NCBI RefSeq assembly: GCF_014202335.1
Contig: NZ_JACHGP010000007.1
Span: 400,182-464,181 of the forward strand
DNA length: 64,000 bases
Source of the DNA: Mycobacterium sp. AZCC_0083
GTDB lineage: Bacteria; Actinomycetota; Actinomycetes; Mycobacteriales; Mycobacteriaceae
Reading direction: 5' to 3'
The position numbers and the translations under genes are program-made. Below, piece after piece: positions 53,024 through 62,169 of the stretch. The stretch's first letter is position 1; each line of letters opens with the position of its first letter. The notes under the pieces were generated by a model. The model was not told the DNA's origin, made no database searches, and was given only the letters and a program-made list of their open reading frames with translations.

Positions 53024-54304
53024 CTAGGCGCTCTTGTCGCGGCGCTCGGTGCGCGTGGGCTTGCGCGGCACGATCGTCGGCAGCACGTTGTCCTCGACGG
53101 TCTCCTTGGTCACGACGACCTTGGCGACGTCGTCGCGGCTGGGGATGTCGTACATCACCGGCAGCAGGACTTCTTCCATGATGGCGCGCAGACCGCGAGC
53201 ACCGGTGCCGCGGTGGATGGCCTGATCGGCGATGGCCTCGAGCGCGTCTTCGGTGAACTCCAGCTCGACGCCATCCATCTCGAACAAGCGGTTGTACTGC
53301 TTGACCAAGGCGTTCTTGGGCTGCGAGAGGATCGTGACCAACGATTCCTTGTCGAGGTTGGTCACCGAGGCGACAACCGGCAGGCGGCCGATGAACTCCG
53401 GGATCAAGCCGAACTTGATCAGATCCTCGGGCATGACCTCGGCGAAGTGGTCCTGGGTGTCGATCTCGGCCTTGGAGCGGACCTCGGCACCGAAGCCAAG
53501 GCCACGCTTCCCGACGCGGTCGGACACGATCTTCTCAAGGCCCGCGAACGCACCCGCCACGATGAACAGCACGTTCGTGGTGTCGATCTGGATGAACTCC
53601 TGGTGCGGATGCTTGCGCCCGCCCTGCGGCGGCACCGACGCCTGCGTGCCCTCCAGGATCTTCAGCAGTGCCTGCTGCACGCCCTCACCGGACACGTCGC
53701 GGGTGATCGACGGGTTCTCGCTCTTGCGGGCGATCTTGTCGACCTCGTCGATGTAGATGATGCCGGTCTCGGCGCGCTTGACGTCGTAGTCGGCCGCCTG
53801 GATCAGCTTGAGCAGGATGTTCTCGACGTCCTCACCGACGTAACCGGCCTCGGTCAGGGCGGTGGCGTCGGCGATGGCGAACGGCACGTTGAGCATCTTG
53901 GCCAGCGTCTGCGCCAGATAGGTCTTGCCGCAGCCGGTGGGGCCCAGCATCAGGATGTTGGACTTGGCCAGTTCGACGGGCTCGGCGCGCGAGTCGCGCG
54001 TCTTCTCCTGGGCCTGAATACGCTTGTAGTGGTTGTAGACCGCAACGGCCAGTGTCCGCTTGGCGGTGTCCTGACCGATGACGTAGCCCTCGAGGAACTC
54101 GCGGATCTCCGCAGGCTTGGGGAGTTCATCCAGCTTGACGTCATCGGCGTCAGCCAGCTCTTCCTCGATGATCTCGTTGCACAGATCGATGCACTCGTCG
54201 CAGATGTACACGCCGGGTCCCGCGATGAGCTTCTTGACCTGCTTTTGGCTCTTGCCACAGAACGAGCACTTCAGCAGGTCGCCGCCATCTCCAATGCGTG
54301 CCAT
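53024..54304 (-). CDS. clpX: ATP-dependent Clp protease, ATPase subunit ClpX
   Basis: A 426-residue AAA+ unfoldase that feeds tagged proteins to ClpP1P2. The N-terminal zinc domain shows CSFCGKSQ and ICDECIDLC (four Cys). The AAA domain has Walker A LGPTGCGKTYLAQTLA at about residues 120-135, Walker B GIIYIDEVDK, and sensor 2 GTGARGLRAIMEE. ATG 54304 is preceded by AACAGGAAAGTAGG. The clpP2-clpP1 operon lies upstream, 269 bp away, so clpX may be transcribed separately. Confidence 0.97.
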   Translation of the reverse strand: MARIGDGGDLLKCSFCGKSQKQVKKLIAGPGVYICDECIDLCNEIIEEELADADDVKLDELPKPAEIREFLEGYVIGQDTAKRTLAVAVYNHYKRIQAQEKTRDSRAEPVELAKSNILMLGPTGCGKTYLAQTLAKMLNVPFAIADATALTEAGYVGEDVENILLKLIQAADYDVKRAETGIIYIDEVDKIARKSENPSITRDVSGEGVQQALLKILEGTQASVPPQGGRKHPHQEFIQIDTTNVLFIVAGAFAGLEKIVSDRVGKRGLGFGAEVRSKAEIDTQDHFAEVMPEDLIKFGLIPEFIGRLPVVASVTNLDKESLVTILSQPKNALVKQYNRLFEMDGVELEFTEDALEAIADQAIHRGTGARGLRAIMEEVLLPVMYDIPSRDDVAKVVVTKETVEDNVLPTIVPRKPTRTERRDKSA

Positions 54305-54573
54305 GTCCCTGCGGGCCTACTTTCCTGTTAGCCGTCGGTGAGGGTCGCTCCGGGGGTCACCTCTGGTGTATTTCCCGACGCTACCCGCTTGCTCCGGCGC
54401 CATGCGACCGATAAAGCCGAATCGCGTCGGTGATATTTGCCTGCGTTGGAGGAGAACATATCTCCTGCCGTCCCCCGCAGCCCGTCGGAACGCGCCACCG
54501 TGTTGTTGGCGTGTCGCCGTCGTTACCGCTTCGAGAGACCCGGCGTCCAACGTACCCGGCGTCCAGAGGGCTA

Positions 54574-55221
54574 TCAGGCGTTCTGGACGGAGAGCTTGCG
54601 GTACTCCAAGACCGTGTCGATGATCCCGTACTCCTTGGCGTCGGCAGCCGTGAGGATCTTGTCGCGGTCGGTGTCCTTGCGAATCTGTGCCGGCGTCTTG
54701 CCGGTGTGATTGGCCAGCGTCACTTCCATCAGGGTGCGCATCCGCTCGATCTCTGCAGCCTGGATCTCCAGATCCGAGAACTGGCCCTGGATGACGCCGC
54801 CGAGCGACGGCTGGTGGATCAGCACGCGCGCGTTCGGGAGGGCAAGGCGCTTGCCAGGGCTGCCTGCGGCCAGCAGCACCGCTGCGGCGGACGCCGCCTG
54901 ACCGAGGCAGACCGTCTGGATGTCGGCGCGCACGTACTGCATGGTGTCGTAGATCGCCATCAGCGAGGTGAACGAGCCACCAGGCGAGTTGATGTACATG
55001 GTGATGTCGCGATCGGGGTCAAGCGACTCAAGCACCAGCAGCTGCGCCATGATGTCGTTCGCCGAGGCGTCGTCCACCTGTACGCCGAGGAAGATGATGC
55101 GCTCCTCGAACAGCTTGTTGTACGGGTTGGATTCCTTCATGCCGAAGCTGCTGTGCTCGATGAACGACGGCAGGATGTAGCGGGCCTGCGGCTGCAAGCG
55201 GGGGTCGGTGTGATCGGTCAT
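54574..55221 (-). CDS. clpP2: Clp protease proteolytic subunit ClpP2
   Basis: A 215-residue serine protease subunit. Catalytic Ser is in LGQAASAAAVLLAAG, His in RVLIHQPSLGG, and Asp in the segment KDTDRDKILTA. YINSPGGS matches the family oxyanion loop. It forms the mixed ClpP1P2 tetradecamer that is essential in mycobacteria. ATG 55221 overlaps the clpP1 stop by 4 bp, so the subunits are co-translated. It runs towards clpX. Confidence 0.96.
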   Translation of the reverse strand: MTDHTDPRLQPQARYILPSFIEHSSFGMKESNPYNKLFEERIIFLGVQVDDASANDIMAQLLVLESLDPDRDITMYINSPGGSFTSLMAIYDTMQYVRADIQTVCLGQAASAAAVLLAAGSPGKRLALPNARVLIHQPSLGGVIQGQFSDLEIQAAEIERMRTLMEVTLANHTGKTPAQIRKDTDRDKILTAADAKEYGIIDTVLEYRKLSVQNA

Positions 55222-55829
55222 TTGTCTAGTCCTGCCGTCGGTCCCGAACCGTTCAGGTTGGCACTGGTGATGATGTGGTCGACGAAGCCGTACTCCAACG
55301 CCTCGGGAGCCGTGAACCAGCGGTCGCGGTCCGAGTCGGTCTCGATGCGCTCAAGCGTCTGGCCGGTGAACTCGGCGTTGAGCCGGAACATCTCCTTCTT
55401 GATGACCGCGAACTGCTCGGCCTGGATGGCGATGTCCGCGGCGCTACCGGTCACACCGCCCAGCGGCTGGTGCATCAGGATGCGCGCGTGAGGCAGCGCG
55501 TAGCGCTTGCCCTTGGTACCCGCGGCGAGCAGGAATTCACCCATCGACGCGGCCATGCCCATCGCGTACGTCGCGACATCGCACGGCGCCAGCACCATGG
55601 TGTCGTAGATCGCCATGCCTGCGCTGATCGAGCCGCCAGGCGAGTTGATGTAGAGGTTGATGTCCTTGGTCGGGTCCTCCGCCGACAGCAGCAGGATCTG
55701 CGCGCACAGCCGATTGGCGATGTCGTCGTCGACCTGCGAGCCGAGGAAGATGATGCGTTCGGAGAGCAACCGCTCATAGACGGAGTCGACGAGGTTGAGC
55801 CCGGACGATGCGCCACGCATGTCAGTCAC
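55218..55829 (-). CDS. clpP1: Clp protease proteolytic subunit ClpP1
   Basis: A 203-residue ClpP subunit with catalytic Ser in AMGMAASMGEFLLAAG, His in RILMHQPLGG and Asp in ESDSDRDRW-like sequence (ETDSDRDRWFTA). It is the partner of ClpP2. I chose GTG 55829 (TDMRGASSGLN follows) because AGCAGGGATCC precedes it and it matches the start of other mycobacterial ClpP1 proteins. The ORF is open to 55925. A ClgR-like box and a tig terminator stand upstream. Confidence 0.95.
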   Translation of the reverse strand: MTDMRGASSGLNLVDSVYERLLSERIIFLGSQVDDDIANRLCAQILLLSAEDPTKDINLYINSPGGSISAGMAIYDTMVLAPCDVATYAMGMAASMGEFLLAAGTKGKRYALPHARILMHQPLGGVTGSAADIAIQAEQFAVIKKEMFRLNAEFTGQTLERIETDSDRDRWFTAPEALEYGFVDHIITSANLNGSGPTAGLDK

Positions 55830-55898
55830 GACTGGATCCCTGCTTTCTTCGAGTATTCGTACTCGCCATTCATGTTCACCGACACTAACGAACGCACG

Positions 55899-55919
55899 GC
55901 GCCGGGGAGTCCCCGGCGC
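55899..55919 (-). terminator. Terminator hairpin after tig
   Basis: A perfect 9-bp GC stem, GCGCCGGGG with CCCCGGCGC, around the loop AGT. It lies about 20 bp beyond the tig stop on the minus strand and in front of the clpP1 promoter region. Confidence 0.7.
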
Positions 55920-55926
55920 GTGCACG

Positions 55927-55942
55927 TTCGCTCACAGCGTCA
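55927..55942. promoter_or_regulatory. Candidate ClgR operator upstream of clpP1P2
   Basis: TTCGCTCACAGCGTCA contains the palindrome CGCT-CAC-AGCG. ClgR activators of clp genes in corynebacteria and mycobacteria bind sites of the form CGCT-N3-4-GCG. It is about 100 bp upstream of clpP1 and overlaps the last codon of tig. The match is fair and the function inferred. Confidence 0.4.
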
Positions 55943-57364
55943 CTTGTCGTCGTCGGCACCCTCGGCGTCGCTGACGTCAGACCCTGCTGCAGTATCGTCC
56001 TCGGCGCCAGCCGCGAGAGCTTCTTCTGCGCCCTCCGCTGCGGCGGGCGGGCCGAAGAACTCATCGGTGTCGACGTCGTTGCCGTCGGAATCCTTGACCG
56101 TCGCGCCGTGCACGACGGCGGCGATGGTCAGGCCACGCCGCACGTCGGCGAACATCGCGGGCAGCTGGTTGTTCTGCTGGAGCACCTGCAGCAGCTGCTG
56201 CGGCTCGATCCCGTACTGCCGCGACATCAGCACCAGCCGCTCGGTGAGGTCGTTCTGCCCGACCTGAACCTCGAGGTGGTCGGCGACGGCATCCATGAGG
56301 AGCTGGGTCTTGACGGCCTTCTCCGCGTTGCTGCGGTTGTCGGCGTCGAACTCCTCGCGGGTGCCGCCTTCCTTCTCCAACGCCTCGACGAACGCCGCCT
56401 CGTCGTGGTCGAGACCGTGGATCGCGTTGTGCAACGTGTCGTCGACCTGCGCCTGCACGATGGCCTCCGGCAACGGAACCTCGACCTCGTCGAGCAGCGT
56501 CTCCAAGGCCTTGTCACGGATCTGTTCGGCCTGATTGATCCGCTTCACCCGCTTCACCTGCTCGACGAGGCTCTCCTTGAGCTCGGCGATGGTGTCGAAT
56601 TCACTTGCCAGCTGGGCGAATTCGTCGTCGGGCTCGGGCAGCTCGCGCTCCTTGACCGACTTGACGGTGACGGTGACCTGAGCTTCCTGGCCGGCGTGCT
56701 CACCCGCGACCAGCGTGGTGGTGAACTCCGTGCTCTCGTCTACCTTCAGACCCGTGATGGCGTCGTCGAGACCCTCGATGAGCTGACCGGAGCCGACCTC
56801 GTGGGAGAGTCCCTCGGTCTTGGCCTCCGGCACGTCCTCACCGTCGGCGGTGGCCGAAAGGTCGATCGAGACGAAGTCGCCGTCCTGCGCCGCGCGCTCG
56901 ACACCGGTCAGCGTGCCGAACCGGGCCCGGAGGTTCTCCAGTTCGGTGTCGACCTCGTCGTCCGTGACCTCGATCGGGTCGACGGTGATGGTCAGCGCCG
57001 CCAGGTCGGGCAGCGCGATCTCGGGCCGGATGTCGACCTCCGCGGTGAAGACCAGGTCCTCGCCGTACTCCTTCTTGGTGATGTCGATCTCCGGCTGCCC
57101 GATGGGCTGCACGTCGGAGCTGGCCACTGCCTCGCTGTAGCGACCGGGCACGGCCTCGCCGACGACCTGGTCGAGCATGGCCTGCTTGTCGATGCGCGAC
57201 TCCAGCAGCTTCACCGGCACCTTGCCGGGCCGGAACCCTGGCATGCGGATCTGCTTGGCCATCTCCTTGAACGCCTGGTCGAAGTCCGGTTGGAGCTCCG
57301 AGAAGGGCACCTCCACGTTGATGCGAACCCGGGTCGGGCTCAACTTCTCGACGGTGCTCTTCAC
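55940..57364 (-). CDS. tig: Trigger factor (ribosome-associated chaperone)
   Basis: A 474-residue chaperone and prolyl isomerase that binds nascent chains. The N-terminal ribosome-binding domain starts KSTVEKLSPTRVRINVEVPF and has the tip motif PGFRPGKVP at about residues 45-53. The FKBP-type PPIase domain follows (GDFVSIDLSATADGEDVPEA), then a long helical C-terminal domain and an acidic tail. I chose GTG 57364, eight bases after AAGGAG. ATG 57382 is an alternative without such a site. It lies downstream of tRNA-Pro on the same strand and upstream of clpP1. Confidence 0.96.
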   Translation of the reverse strand: MKSTVEKLSPTRVRINVEVPFSELQPDFDQAFKEMAKQIRMPGFRPGKVPVKLLESRIDKQAMLDQVVGEAVPGRYSEAVASSDVQPIGQPEIDITKKEYGEDLVFTAEVDIRPEIALPDLAALTITVDPIEVTDDEVDTELENLRARFGTLTGVERAAQDGDFVSIDLSATADGEDVPEAKTEGLSHEVGSGQLIEGLDDAITGLKVDESTEFTTTLVAGEHAGQEAQVTVTVKSVKERELPEPDDEFAQLASEFDTIAELKESLVEQVKRVKRINQAEQIRDKALETLLDEVEVPLPEAIVQAQVDDTLHNAIHGLDHDEAAFVEALEKEGGTREEFDADNRSNAEKAVKTQLLMDAVADHLEVQVGQNDLTERLVLMSRQYGIEPQQLLQVLQQNNQLPAMFADVRRGLTIAAVVHGATVKDSDGNDVDTDEFFGPPAAAEGAEEALAAGAEDDTAAGSDVSDAEGADDDK

Positions 57365-57406
57365 GTTTGTTGCTCCTTGCATGTGTGTACTGAATATCGG
57401 TCCATG

Positions 57407-57480
57407 TCGGGGTGACAGGATTTGAACCTGCGGCCTTCCGCTCCCAAAGCGGATGCGCTACCAAGCTGCGCTACACCCCG
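57407..57480 (-). tRNA. tRNA-Pro (TGG anticodon)
   Basis: On the minus strand, CGGGGTG and CACCCCG form the acceptor stem. The anticodon loop TTTGGGA gives anticodon TGG at 57444-57446, and the T-arm GCAGGTTCAAATCCTGT is typical. There is no encoded CCA. It lies just upstream of tig on the same strand, so it may be transcribed with it. Confidence 0.95.
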
Positions 57481-57576
57481 TCCCTCGTTGCGGTCGAGAT
57501 ACTACGGGCTCAGCGCGCGACGCATTCAATTGGATTTGCTTACGTCGGCGCCGGTACAGTCTTCGATGCAGTGCAC

Positions 57577-57647
57577 GCGGGCGTAGCTCAATGGTAGAGC
57601 CCTAGTCTTCCAAACTAGCTACGCGGGTTCGATTCCCGTCGCCCGCT
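57577..57647 (+). tRNA. tRNA-Gly (TCC anticodon)
   Basis: GCGGGCG and CGCCCGC form the acceptor stem. The anticodon loop CTTCCAA has anticodon TCC at 57609-57611. The T-arm is GCGGGTTCGATTCCCGT, and CCA is not encoded. It is divergent from the tRNA-Pro gene. Confidence 0.95.
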
Positions 57648-57713
57648 CCGCCAGGGGGCCTGCGCGGACGGTGCCGAACGTGGATTCGGCACCCCGCCCA
57701 GGACCGCTTTCGG

Positions 57714-58406
57714 CTACTTGACGAACACTTCCCTGCCGGTGGGGTACCCGCCCCCGGTAGTGGTGACGTGCACGTGGTCGTAGTGGCCGTATCCACCACT
57801 CTGTTGCCCGCCGCCTGGCGTGTAGTAAATGCCCCGCCAAATTGCGTCTTGCATGCCAAACCGGTCCGCGTTCTTCAGGACGTACGCGACGATCTCGTTT
57901 CCGAGGGCGATGCCCTGGGCGGAACTCGGGTTGGGAATGATCACGTCGAGCGCCAGACCGTCGGGATGCCATCTCAGCGCATCCGGCCGGACACCACCGA
58001 TCTCGTGGATCTCCGGGAACGCCGCGCTAATGGCGCGAGAAGCCAGGATGGTGTCTACCTGCAGTCCCCGCTCCGGTGCGAGCCCGGCCGGCAACAACTG
58101 AGGGACGGGCACGACCCGCCATCGGGAGGCCCTCGATGCCGAAACCGTCTCTCCGCCATCGGAACTCGCTACCAACTGGACATCGGACGGTGGCGACGAC
58201 GAGAGCGGGCTCTCGGGTGCCGTCACGATCTCCATGCAGCACGCCGCAACGGGGTGGGCACCTGACTGAGCATCGACGGCCGCGCGATCAGCGGCCAGCG
58301 AATAGCCGGCGCCACCGACTGCGAGGAGTAGCGCGGTCGGGACCACCCACGCAACCAAGATCAGCGGCGATTTGCGTCGCTTCCTGGCTAATAGGTGTCG
58401 ACCCAC
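57714..58406 (-). CDS. Exported ARB_07466-like domain protein (possible peptidoglycan-active)
   Basis: A protein of about 230 residues. The N-terminus has basic residues (ARKRRKS), then a hydrophobic helix (PLILVAWVVPTALLLAVGGA), probably a signal peptide or anchor. The C-terminal domain from about residue 110 contains RGLQVDTILASRAISAAFPE, LRWHPDGLALDVIIPN and GGYGHYDHVHVTT, with the HxDHVH pattern seen in ARB_07466-like and M15-related proteins. Function is not established. I chose GTG 58406, and the ORF is open to a TTG at 58454. It lies divergent from the hydrolase gene at 58590. Confidence 0.75.
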   Translation of the reverse strand: MGRHLLARKRRKSPLILVAWVVPTALLLAVGGAGYSLAADRAAVDAQSGAHPVAACCMEIVTAPESPLSSSPPSDVQLVASSDGGETVSASRASRWRVVPVPQLLPAGLAPERGLQVDTILASRAISAAFPEIHEIGGVRPDALRWHPDGLALDVIIPNPSSAQGIALGNEIVAYVLKNADRFGMQDAIWRGIYYTPGGGQQSGGYGHYDHVHVTTTGGGYPTGREVFVK

Positions 58407-58589
58407 AGCAGGCAACCTAGTTATCAAATCGTTATCTGTACAGCTAAGAACCAAATCCTTACTGAACCCTGGCTGGTCACTTATGGGGCCAGTGGGAATA
58501 GTGTGACTGGTGTTGCGTCGACGCGTCGAACATCGCGAATCCGTACGCTCCGCGAACGAGAACCCTCAAACTCGGGGGCGACACACGAT

Positions 58590-60158
58590 ATGCACGTCAC
58601 GGGGGGCGACATCGCAACGGCCGAGCAGTCCGAAGGTGCAGACGCGTCAGCCTGGGCTGACGACCGACCAACGGGCACGGTCCGGACCGCCGTCGTGATC
58701 GTCCACGGCATGGGCGAGCAACGGCCGATGGAGACACTCGATGGCTTCGTCAAGACCGCTCTGCACCCGCTCAGCGCCTTCTACGACACCGAGCGAACGT
58801 GGGATTACTACTACTCACGCCCCGCCGAGATCACCGACTCCTACGAAGCCCGCCGCTATATCTCACGGCCACTGACCGACAAGTCGTCGCCCGAGCCCAA
58901 ACAGGGCCAAGCCGAGATCTACGAATACCACTGGTCCTACCTCATGACCGGCAACAAGTTCGCCGACCTGGGACCGACGACGCTGCGACTGTTCCTTCGC
59001 AGGCCCGGTAACGTCCCCGCTCCCCTGCTCGGGATCTGGCGAATCGTGTGGATCGCGCTCCTGGCGATCCCCGTGGCCTTGGTCGCCCTGTTGGTCGGCG
59101 GGCATCTGCTCAACAAGGACGTTCCCTGGTGGATCCTCGGGACCGTCAGCAGTGCGATCGTGCTGCTCTTCTGGCTCGGCATCCTCCGCATTCTGATCAA
59201 GGCGGTGGTGAAGAGCATCACCGCTTCGTTCGTGGACGTCGCCCGATACCTCGACACCGCGCCGAACTCCTACGCGGCGCGGCGAGCGATCCGGGGAGGT
59301 CTCGTCGACCTCTTGCACGCCCTGCACGACGAAGGTCGGTACTCACGCATCGTGATCGTGGCGCACAGCCTCGGCGCCTACATCGCCTATGACGCACTGA
59401 TCTCGTTCTGGGCCCAGGTTCACCAACTACACGCAGAGCAGCCGGACGACGACACGCCAGTGCCGATCAAGCTGGCGTCCCTTCGCGACCTCGAGAAGGC
59501 CGCAGACAAGGTCATCGCCAACAAGGACGACGCTGCGGCGTTAGACGCATTCCAGGACCTGCAGTTCACGCTGTGGCAGGATCTGCGACGGCAGGGAAAC
59601 CCTTGGCGGATCACTGATTTCGTTTCAGTCGGTACACCCATGGCCCTGGCCGACATACTCGTCACCCGCCCGAAGCTCTTCAGCGGATTGACGAAGGCGG
59701 ACCCAGCGCGCCGACGCGAACTGTTCGACGGGCTGGTACGTCGCGGCGCACTGGTCCGATGCCCGCCACGCACGGAGACCTTGCCCGTCGAGGGCGACAA
59801 GCAACCCAAGGCGAACTACGGATACAAGGGCGACGGCATCCGGCAGGTGCTCGGTTCGCAATCGCCCTTCGCGGTCACGCGGTGGACGAACCTGTGGTTC
59901 CCCGTCGACCGCGGGGGCCTCAAGGGCGACTGGTTTGGCGGCCCACTGAGGTCGCTGTTCGGCCCTGGCATCCGCGACATCGACGTGCAGGGCAACAAGC
60001 CCGCACGGTTCAAGCGCGGAACCGCACACACCGAGTACTTCAAGCACCCCGACGAGGGCGGTGACGGTGACGCGGCCGGGCACATCCGCAACGCACTGGC
60101 GTTGCAGACCCACGCCGTCCTCGAGGACCTGTTGGCTGCGCCACCCCCCGCCGACTGA
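58590..60158 (+). CDS. Membrane-associated alpha/beta hydrolase
   Basis: A 522-residue protein. The first strand motif is VVIVHGMGEQRPMETLDGFV and the nucleophile elbow is VIVAHSLGAYIAYDALI, with the Ser in AHSLG. Between them, two hydrophobic helices (WRIVWIALLAIPVALVALLV; WWILGTVSSAIVLLFWLGIL) suggest that the hydrolase is anchored in the membrane. A long C-terminal region (ITDFVSVGTPMALADILV; TRWTNLWFPVDRGGLKGDW) lacks an obvious second domain. I chose ATG 58590, after GGGGGCGACACACGAT. Substrate unknown, perhaps lipids. Confidence 0.8.
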   Translation: MHVTGGDIATAEQSEGADASAWADDRPTGTVRTAVVIVHGMGEQRPMETLDGFVKTALHPLSAFYDTERTWDYYYSRPAEITDSYEARRYISRPLTDKSSPEPKQGQAEIYEYHWSYLMTGNKFADLGPTTLRLFLRRPGNVPAPLLGIWRIVWIALLAIPVALVALLVGGHLLNKDVPWWILGTVSSAIVLLFWLGILRILIKAVVKSITASFVDVARYLDTAPNSYAARRAIRGGLVDLLHALHDEGRYSRIVIVAHSLGAYIAYDALISFWAQVHQLHAEQPDDDTPVPIKLASLRDLEKAADKVIANKDDAAALDAFQDLQFTLWQDLRRQGNPWRITDFVSVGTPMALADILVTRPKLFSGLTKADPARRRELFDGLVRRGALVRCPPRTETLPVEGDKQPKANYGYKGDGIRQVLGSQSPFAVTRWTNLWFPVDRGGLKGDWFGGPLRSLFGPGIRDIDVQGNKPARFKRGTAHTEYFKHPDEGGDGDAAGHIRNALALQTHAVLEDLLAAPPPAD

Positions 60159-60231
60159 GCGGACGGGCTGCCCAGTCCTCGTCATGTTCGCGTCCGGATT
60201 GACCGACTTTCCTGTAGGTACGCTGGACGCC

Positions 60232-61098
60232 ATGAACAGCTTCTTGCTGGTGCTCATCATCGTCGTCGTCGCCGCCATCGGGTTCGCGGTGTACTCCACC
60301 TCCAAGGCGTCGGGCAACCGCAACGCGGCGTCGCTGGCCGACGCGAAGGCCGACGCGCGTCGCCTGATCGAACGGCTCGGCGGCCAGGTGATCAACCTGA
60401 CAGGCACCGACGACGCCTCCAAGCAGGCGCTGGCCGACGCGTCGGAGCGCTACACCGCGGCGGGCTCGCAGATCGACCAGGCCACCACGGCCAAGCAGGC
60501 GCTGCTCGCCAAGGAGAGCGCGATGGAGGGGCTGTACTACGTCCGCGCCGCCCGCGTCGCCATGGGCATGGATCCCGGGCCGGAACTCGAATCACTGAGC
60601 GGGCAGAAGACCGCGGGCACCGTGACCGAGGATCGTCGAATTCAATTCGAGGGCCGCGACATCGAGGCGTCACCCGGTCCGTCCGAGCGCACACCGAACT
60701 ACTACCCCGGCGGCCGCGTCGCCGGTCGGCCCGTCCCCGCGGGCTGGTACTCCGAGCCGTGGTGGAAGCCGGCCCTGGTGGCCGGTGCCTGGGGTATCGG
60801 CTCGGCGTTGCTGTTCAGCTCGTTGTTCTCCGGCATGGGCGGCGTCGGCTATGACGCACAGGGTTTCGAGAACGGTTACGGCGACGGCTTCCAGGACGGG
60901 CTCGACCAGGGTCAGCTCGATGGCGGCGGCCAGGACGGCGGCGGCCAGGACGGCGGCAACTGGGGTGACGGCGGCGCTGGCGCCGACGGCAGCGGCTGGG
61001 GCGGTGACAGCGGCGGCGGCTGGGGCGGCGACAGCTGGGGTGGTGGAGGCGACTTCGGTGGCGGTGATTTCGGCGGCGGGGACTTCGGCGGGTTCTGA
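60232..61098 (+). CDS. DUF1542-type membrane protein with a Gly-rich tail
   Basis: A 288-residue protein. The N-terminus is a membrane helix (SFLLVLIIVVVAAIGFAVYS). A helical, probably coiled-coil region follows (LADAKADARRLIERLGG; KQALLAKESAMEGLYYVRAA). A second hydrophobic stretch is near residue 180 (VAGAWGIGSALLFSSLF). The last 75 residues are a low-complexity Gly/Asp tail of repeated GGGQDGG and GGGDFGG units. No enzymatic motif is seen. ATG 60232 is the first in-frame start with that helix at the N-terminus. Such proteins are widespread in mycobacteria and of unknown role. Confidence 0.75.
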   Translation: MNSFLLVLIIVVVAAIGFAVYSTSKASGNRNAASLADAKADARRLIERLGGQVINLTGTDDASKQALADASERYTAAGSQIDQATTAKQALLAKESAMEGLYYVRAARVAMGMDPGPELESLSGQKTAGTVTEDRRIQFEGRDIEASPGPSERTPNYYPGGRVAGRPVPAGWYSEPWWKPALVAGAWGIGSALLFSSLFSGMGGVGYDAQGFENGYGDGFQDGLDQGQLDGGGQDGGGQDGGNWGDGGAGADGSGWGGDSGGGWGGDSWGGGGDFGGGDFGGGDFGGF

Positions 61099-61107
61099 CC
61101 GTCGGCC

Positions 61108-61398
61108 ATGGCCGCCTTCGTCATCTCCGAGGTAGAGATCCTCGACGAGACAGTCGCAGACCAGTACCGGGCACTGGCCGCCGCTTCGATCGACGAGCAC
61201 GGCGGCCGCTACCTGGTGCGAGGCGCCGCACCCGACGCGGTCGAGGGCAAGGTATCTCCACGACGGCGCCTTGTGGTGGTCGAGTTCCCCGACATGGACG
61301 TCGCCCGGCGGTGGTACGCCTCGGACTCCTACGCCGAGGCGCTGGCCCTTCGGGACCGAGCGCTAACGCGGCGGCTGCTGTTCGTCGAGGGCGTATAG
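61108..61398 (+). CDS. DUF1330 family protein
   Basis: A 96-residue ferredoxin-like-fold (dimeric alpha-beta barrel) protein of the DUF1330 family. It begins MAAFVISEVEILDETVADQY and has the motifs GGRYLVRGAAPDAVEGK and VVVEFPDMDVARRWYASDSY, which match the YAxxxxxR-type pattern of the family. Such proteins are small and cytosolic and their function is unknown. It lies 9 bp after the Gly-rich membrane protein. Confidence 0.88.
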   Translation: MAAFVISEVEILDETVADQYRALAAASIDEHGGRYLVRGAAPDAVEGKVSPRRRLVVVEFPDMDVARRWYASDSYAEALALRDRALTRRLLFVEGV

Positions 61399-61497
61399 CG
61401 AACGTCTTCGAAATTGGGGCGGCAAAAACTGTCGCTCTTGGGGTTGGTCATCGCTCCTAGTTGGTGACAGCGGCTCACCGGGGCTGCGACCGACCGC

Positions 61498-62160
61498 ATG
61501 GAGACCATGATGACCACGAGCTACGTCTCACCGAACCACCACCCGCACGTCGATCACGACGCTCAAACCGTCCACCGCCCGCAGATGACGTTCGTCCCCC
61601 AGATCGGCCCGGTACCCCCTCCGGCCAGTTCACCGTCGTCGACGTGGAAGGCGGGATGGGTCATGAGCGGCCTGGCAGCCTTTGTCGCCGTCGCGTCACT
61701 GGCCGTGGTGGGCGGGGCCGCGTTCAGCGCATTGACCCAGTCCGACCCGGGCCCGGCGGCATCGGTGTCAAGTCCGGCCGCACCACCCAGCGGCGTCGCC
61801 GTCGTGGCTCCCGCCCCGCTCTCGCCGGCGCCCGTCGTCACCGCGAACCCCGCTATGCCCGCCCCGGTCGCCGGTGTCCCGCGTATCGTCGTCGTCCCCG
61901 TCCCTGTCCCGGCACCCGCTCCCGCAGCCCAAGCCGACGCGATCGTCACCCCACCGGAGCCGAGCACGCCGCCGAAGCCGCCGTTGGGCATCGGCACCTG
62001 TGATCTCGTCGCCTGCGACCCGAAGCCTGCTCCCCCGCCGCCTGGCATCCCCAAGTGCGGCGACCTCGTTGCCTGTGACCCGGCTCCACCGCAGAACCCC
62101 AACCCACTGCCCAAGTGCGGCGACCTCGTGGCCTGCACGCCGATTCCGTCGCGCCCCTGA
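61498..62160 (+). CDS. Pro-rich membrane-anchored protein with Cys repeats
   Basis: A 220-residue protein. It starts METMMTTSYVSPNHHPHVDH, has a single membrane helix near residues 53-77 (GWVMSGLAAFVAVASLAVVG), then about 90 residues of Pro/Ala/Val-rich sequence, perhaps in the cell wall. The C-terminus has three repeats of the form (K/T)C(G)DLVAC-(D/T)-P separated by Pro-rich spacers (GTCDLVACDP, KCGDLVACDP, KCGDLVACTP). Each repeat holds two Cys, so disulfides or metal binding are possible. The repeats do not match a family that I know. It is convergent with the antiporter gene at 62170. Confidence 0.75.
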   Translation: METMMTTSYVSPNHHPHVDHDAQTVHRPQMTFVPQIGPVPPPASSPSSTWKAGWVMSGLAAFVAVASLAVVGGAAFSALTQSDPGPAASVSSPAAPPSGVAVVAPAPLSPAPVVTANPAMPAPVAGVPRIVVVPVPVPAPAPAAQADAIVTPPEPSTPPKPPLGIGTCDLVACDPKPAPPPPGIPKCGDLVACDPAPPQNPNPLPKCGDLVACTPIPSRP

Positions 62161-62169
62161 AGGCAGCGT

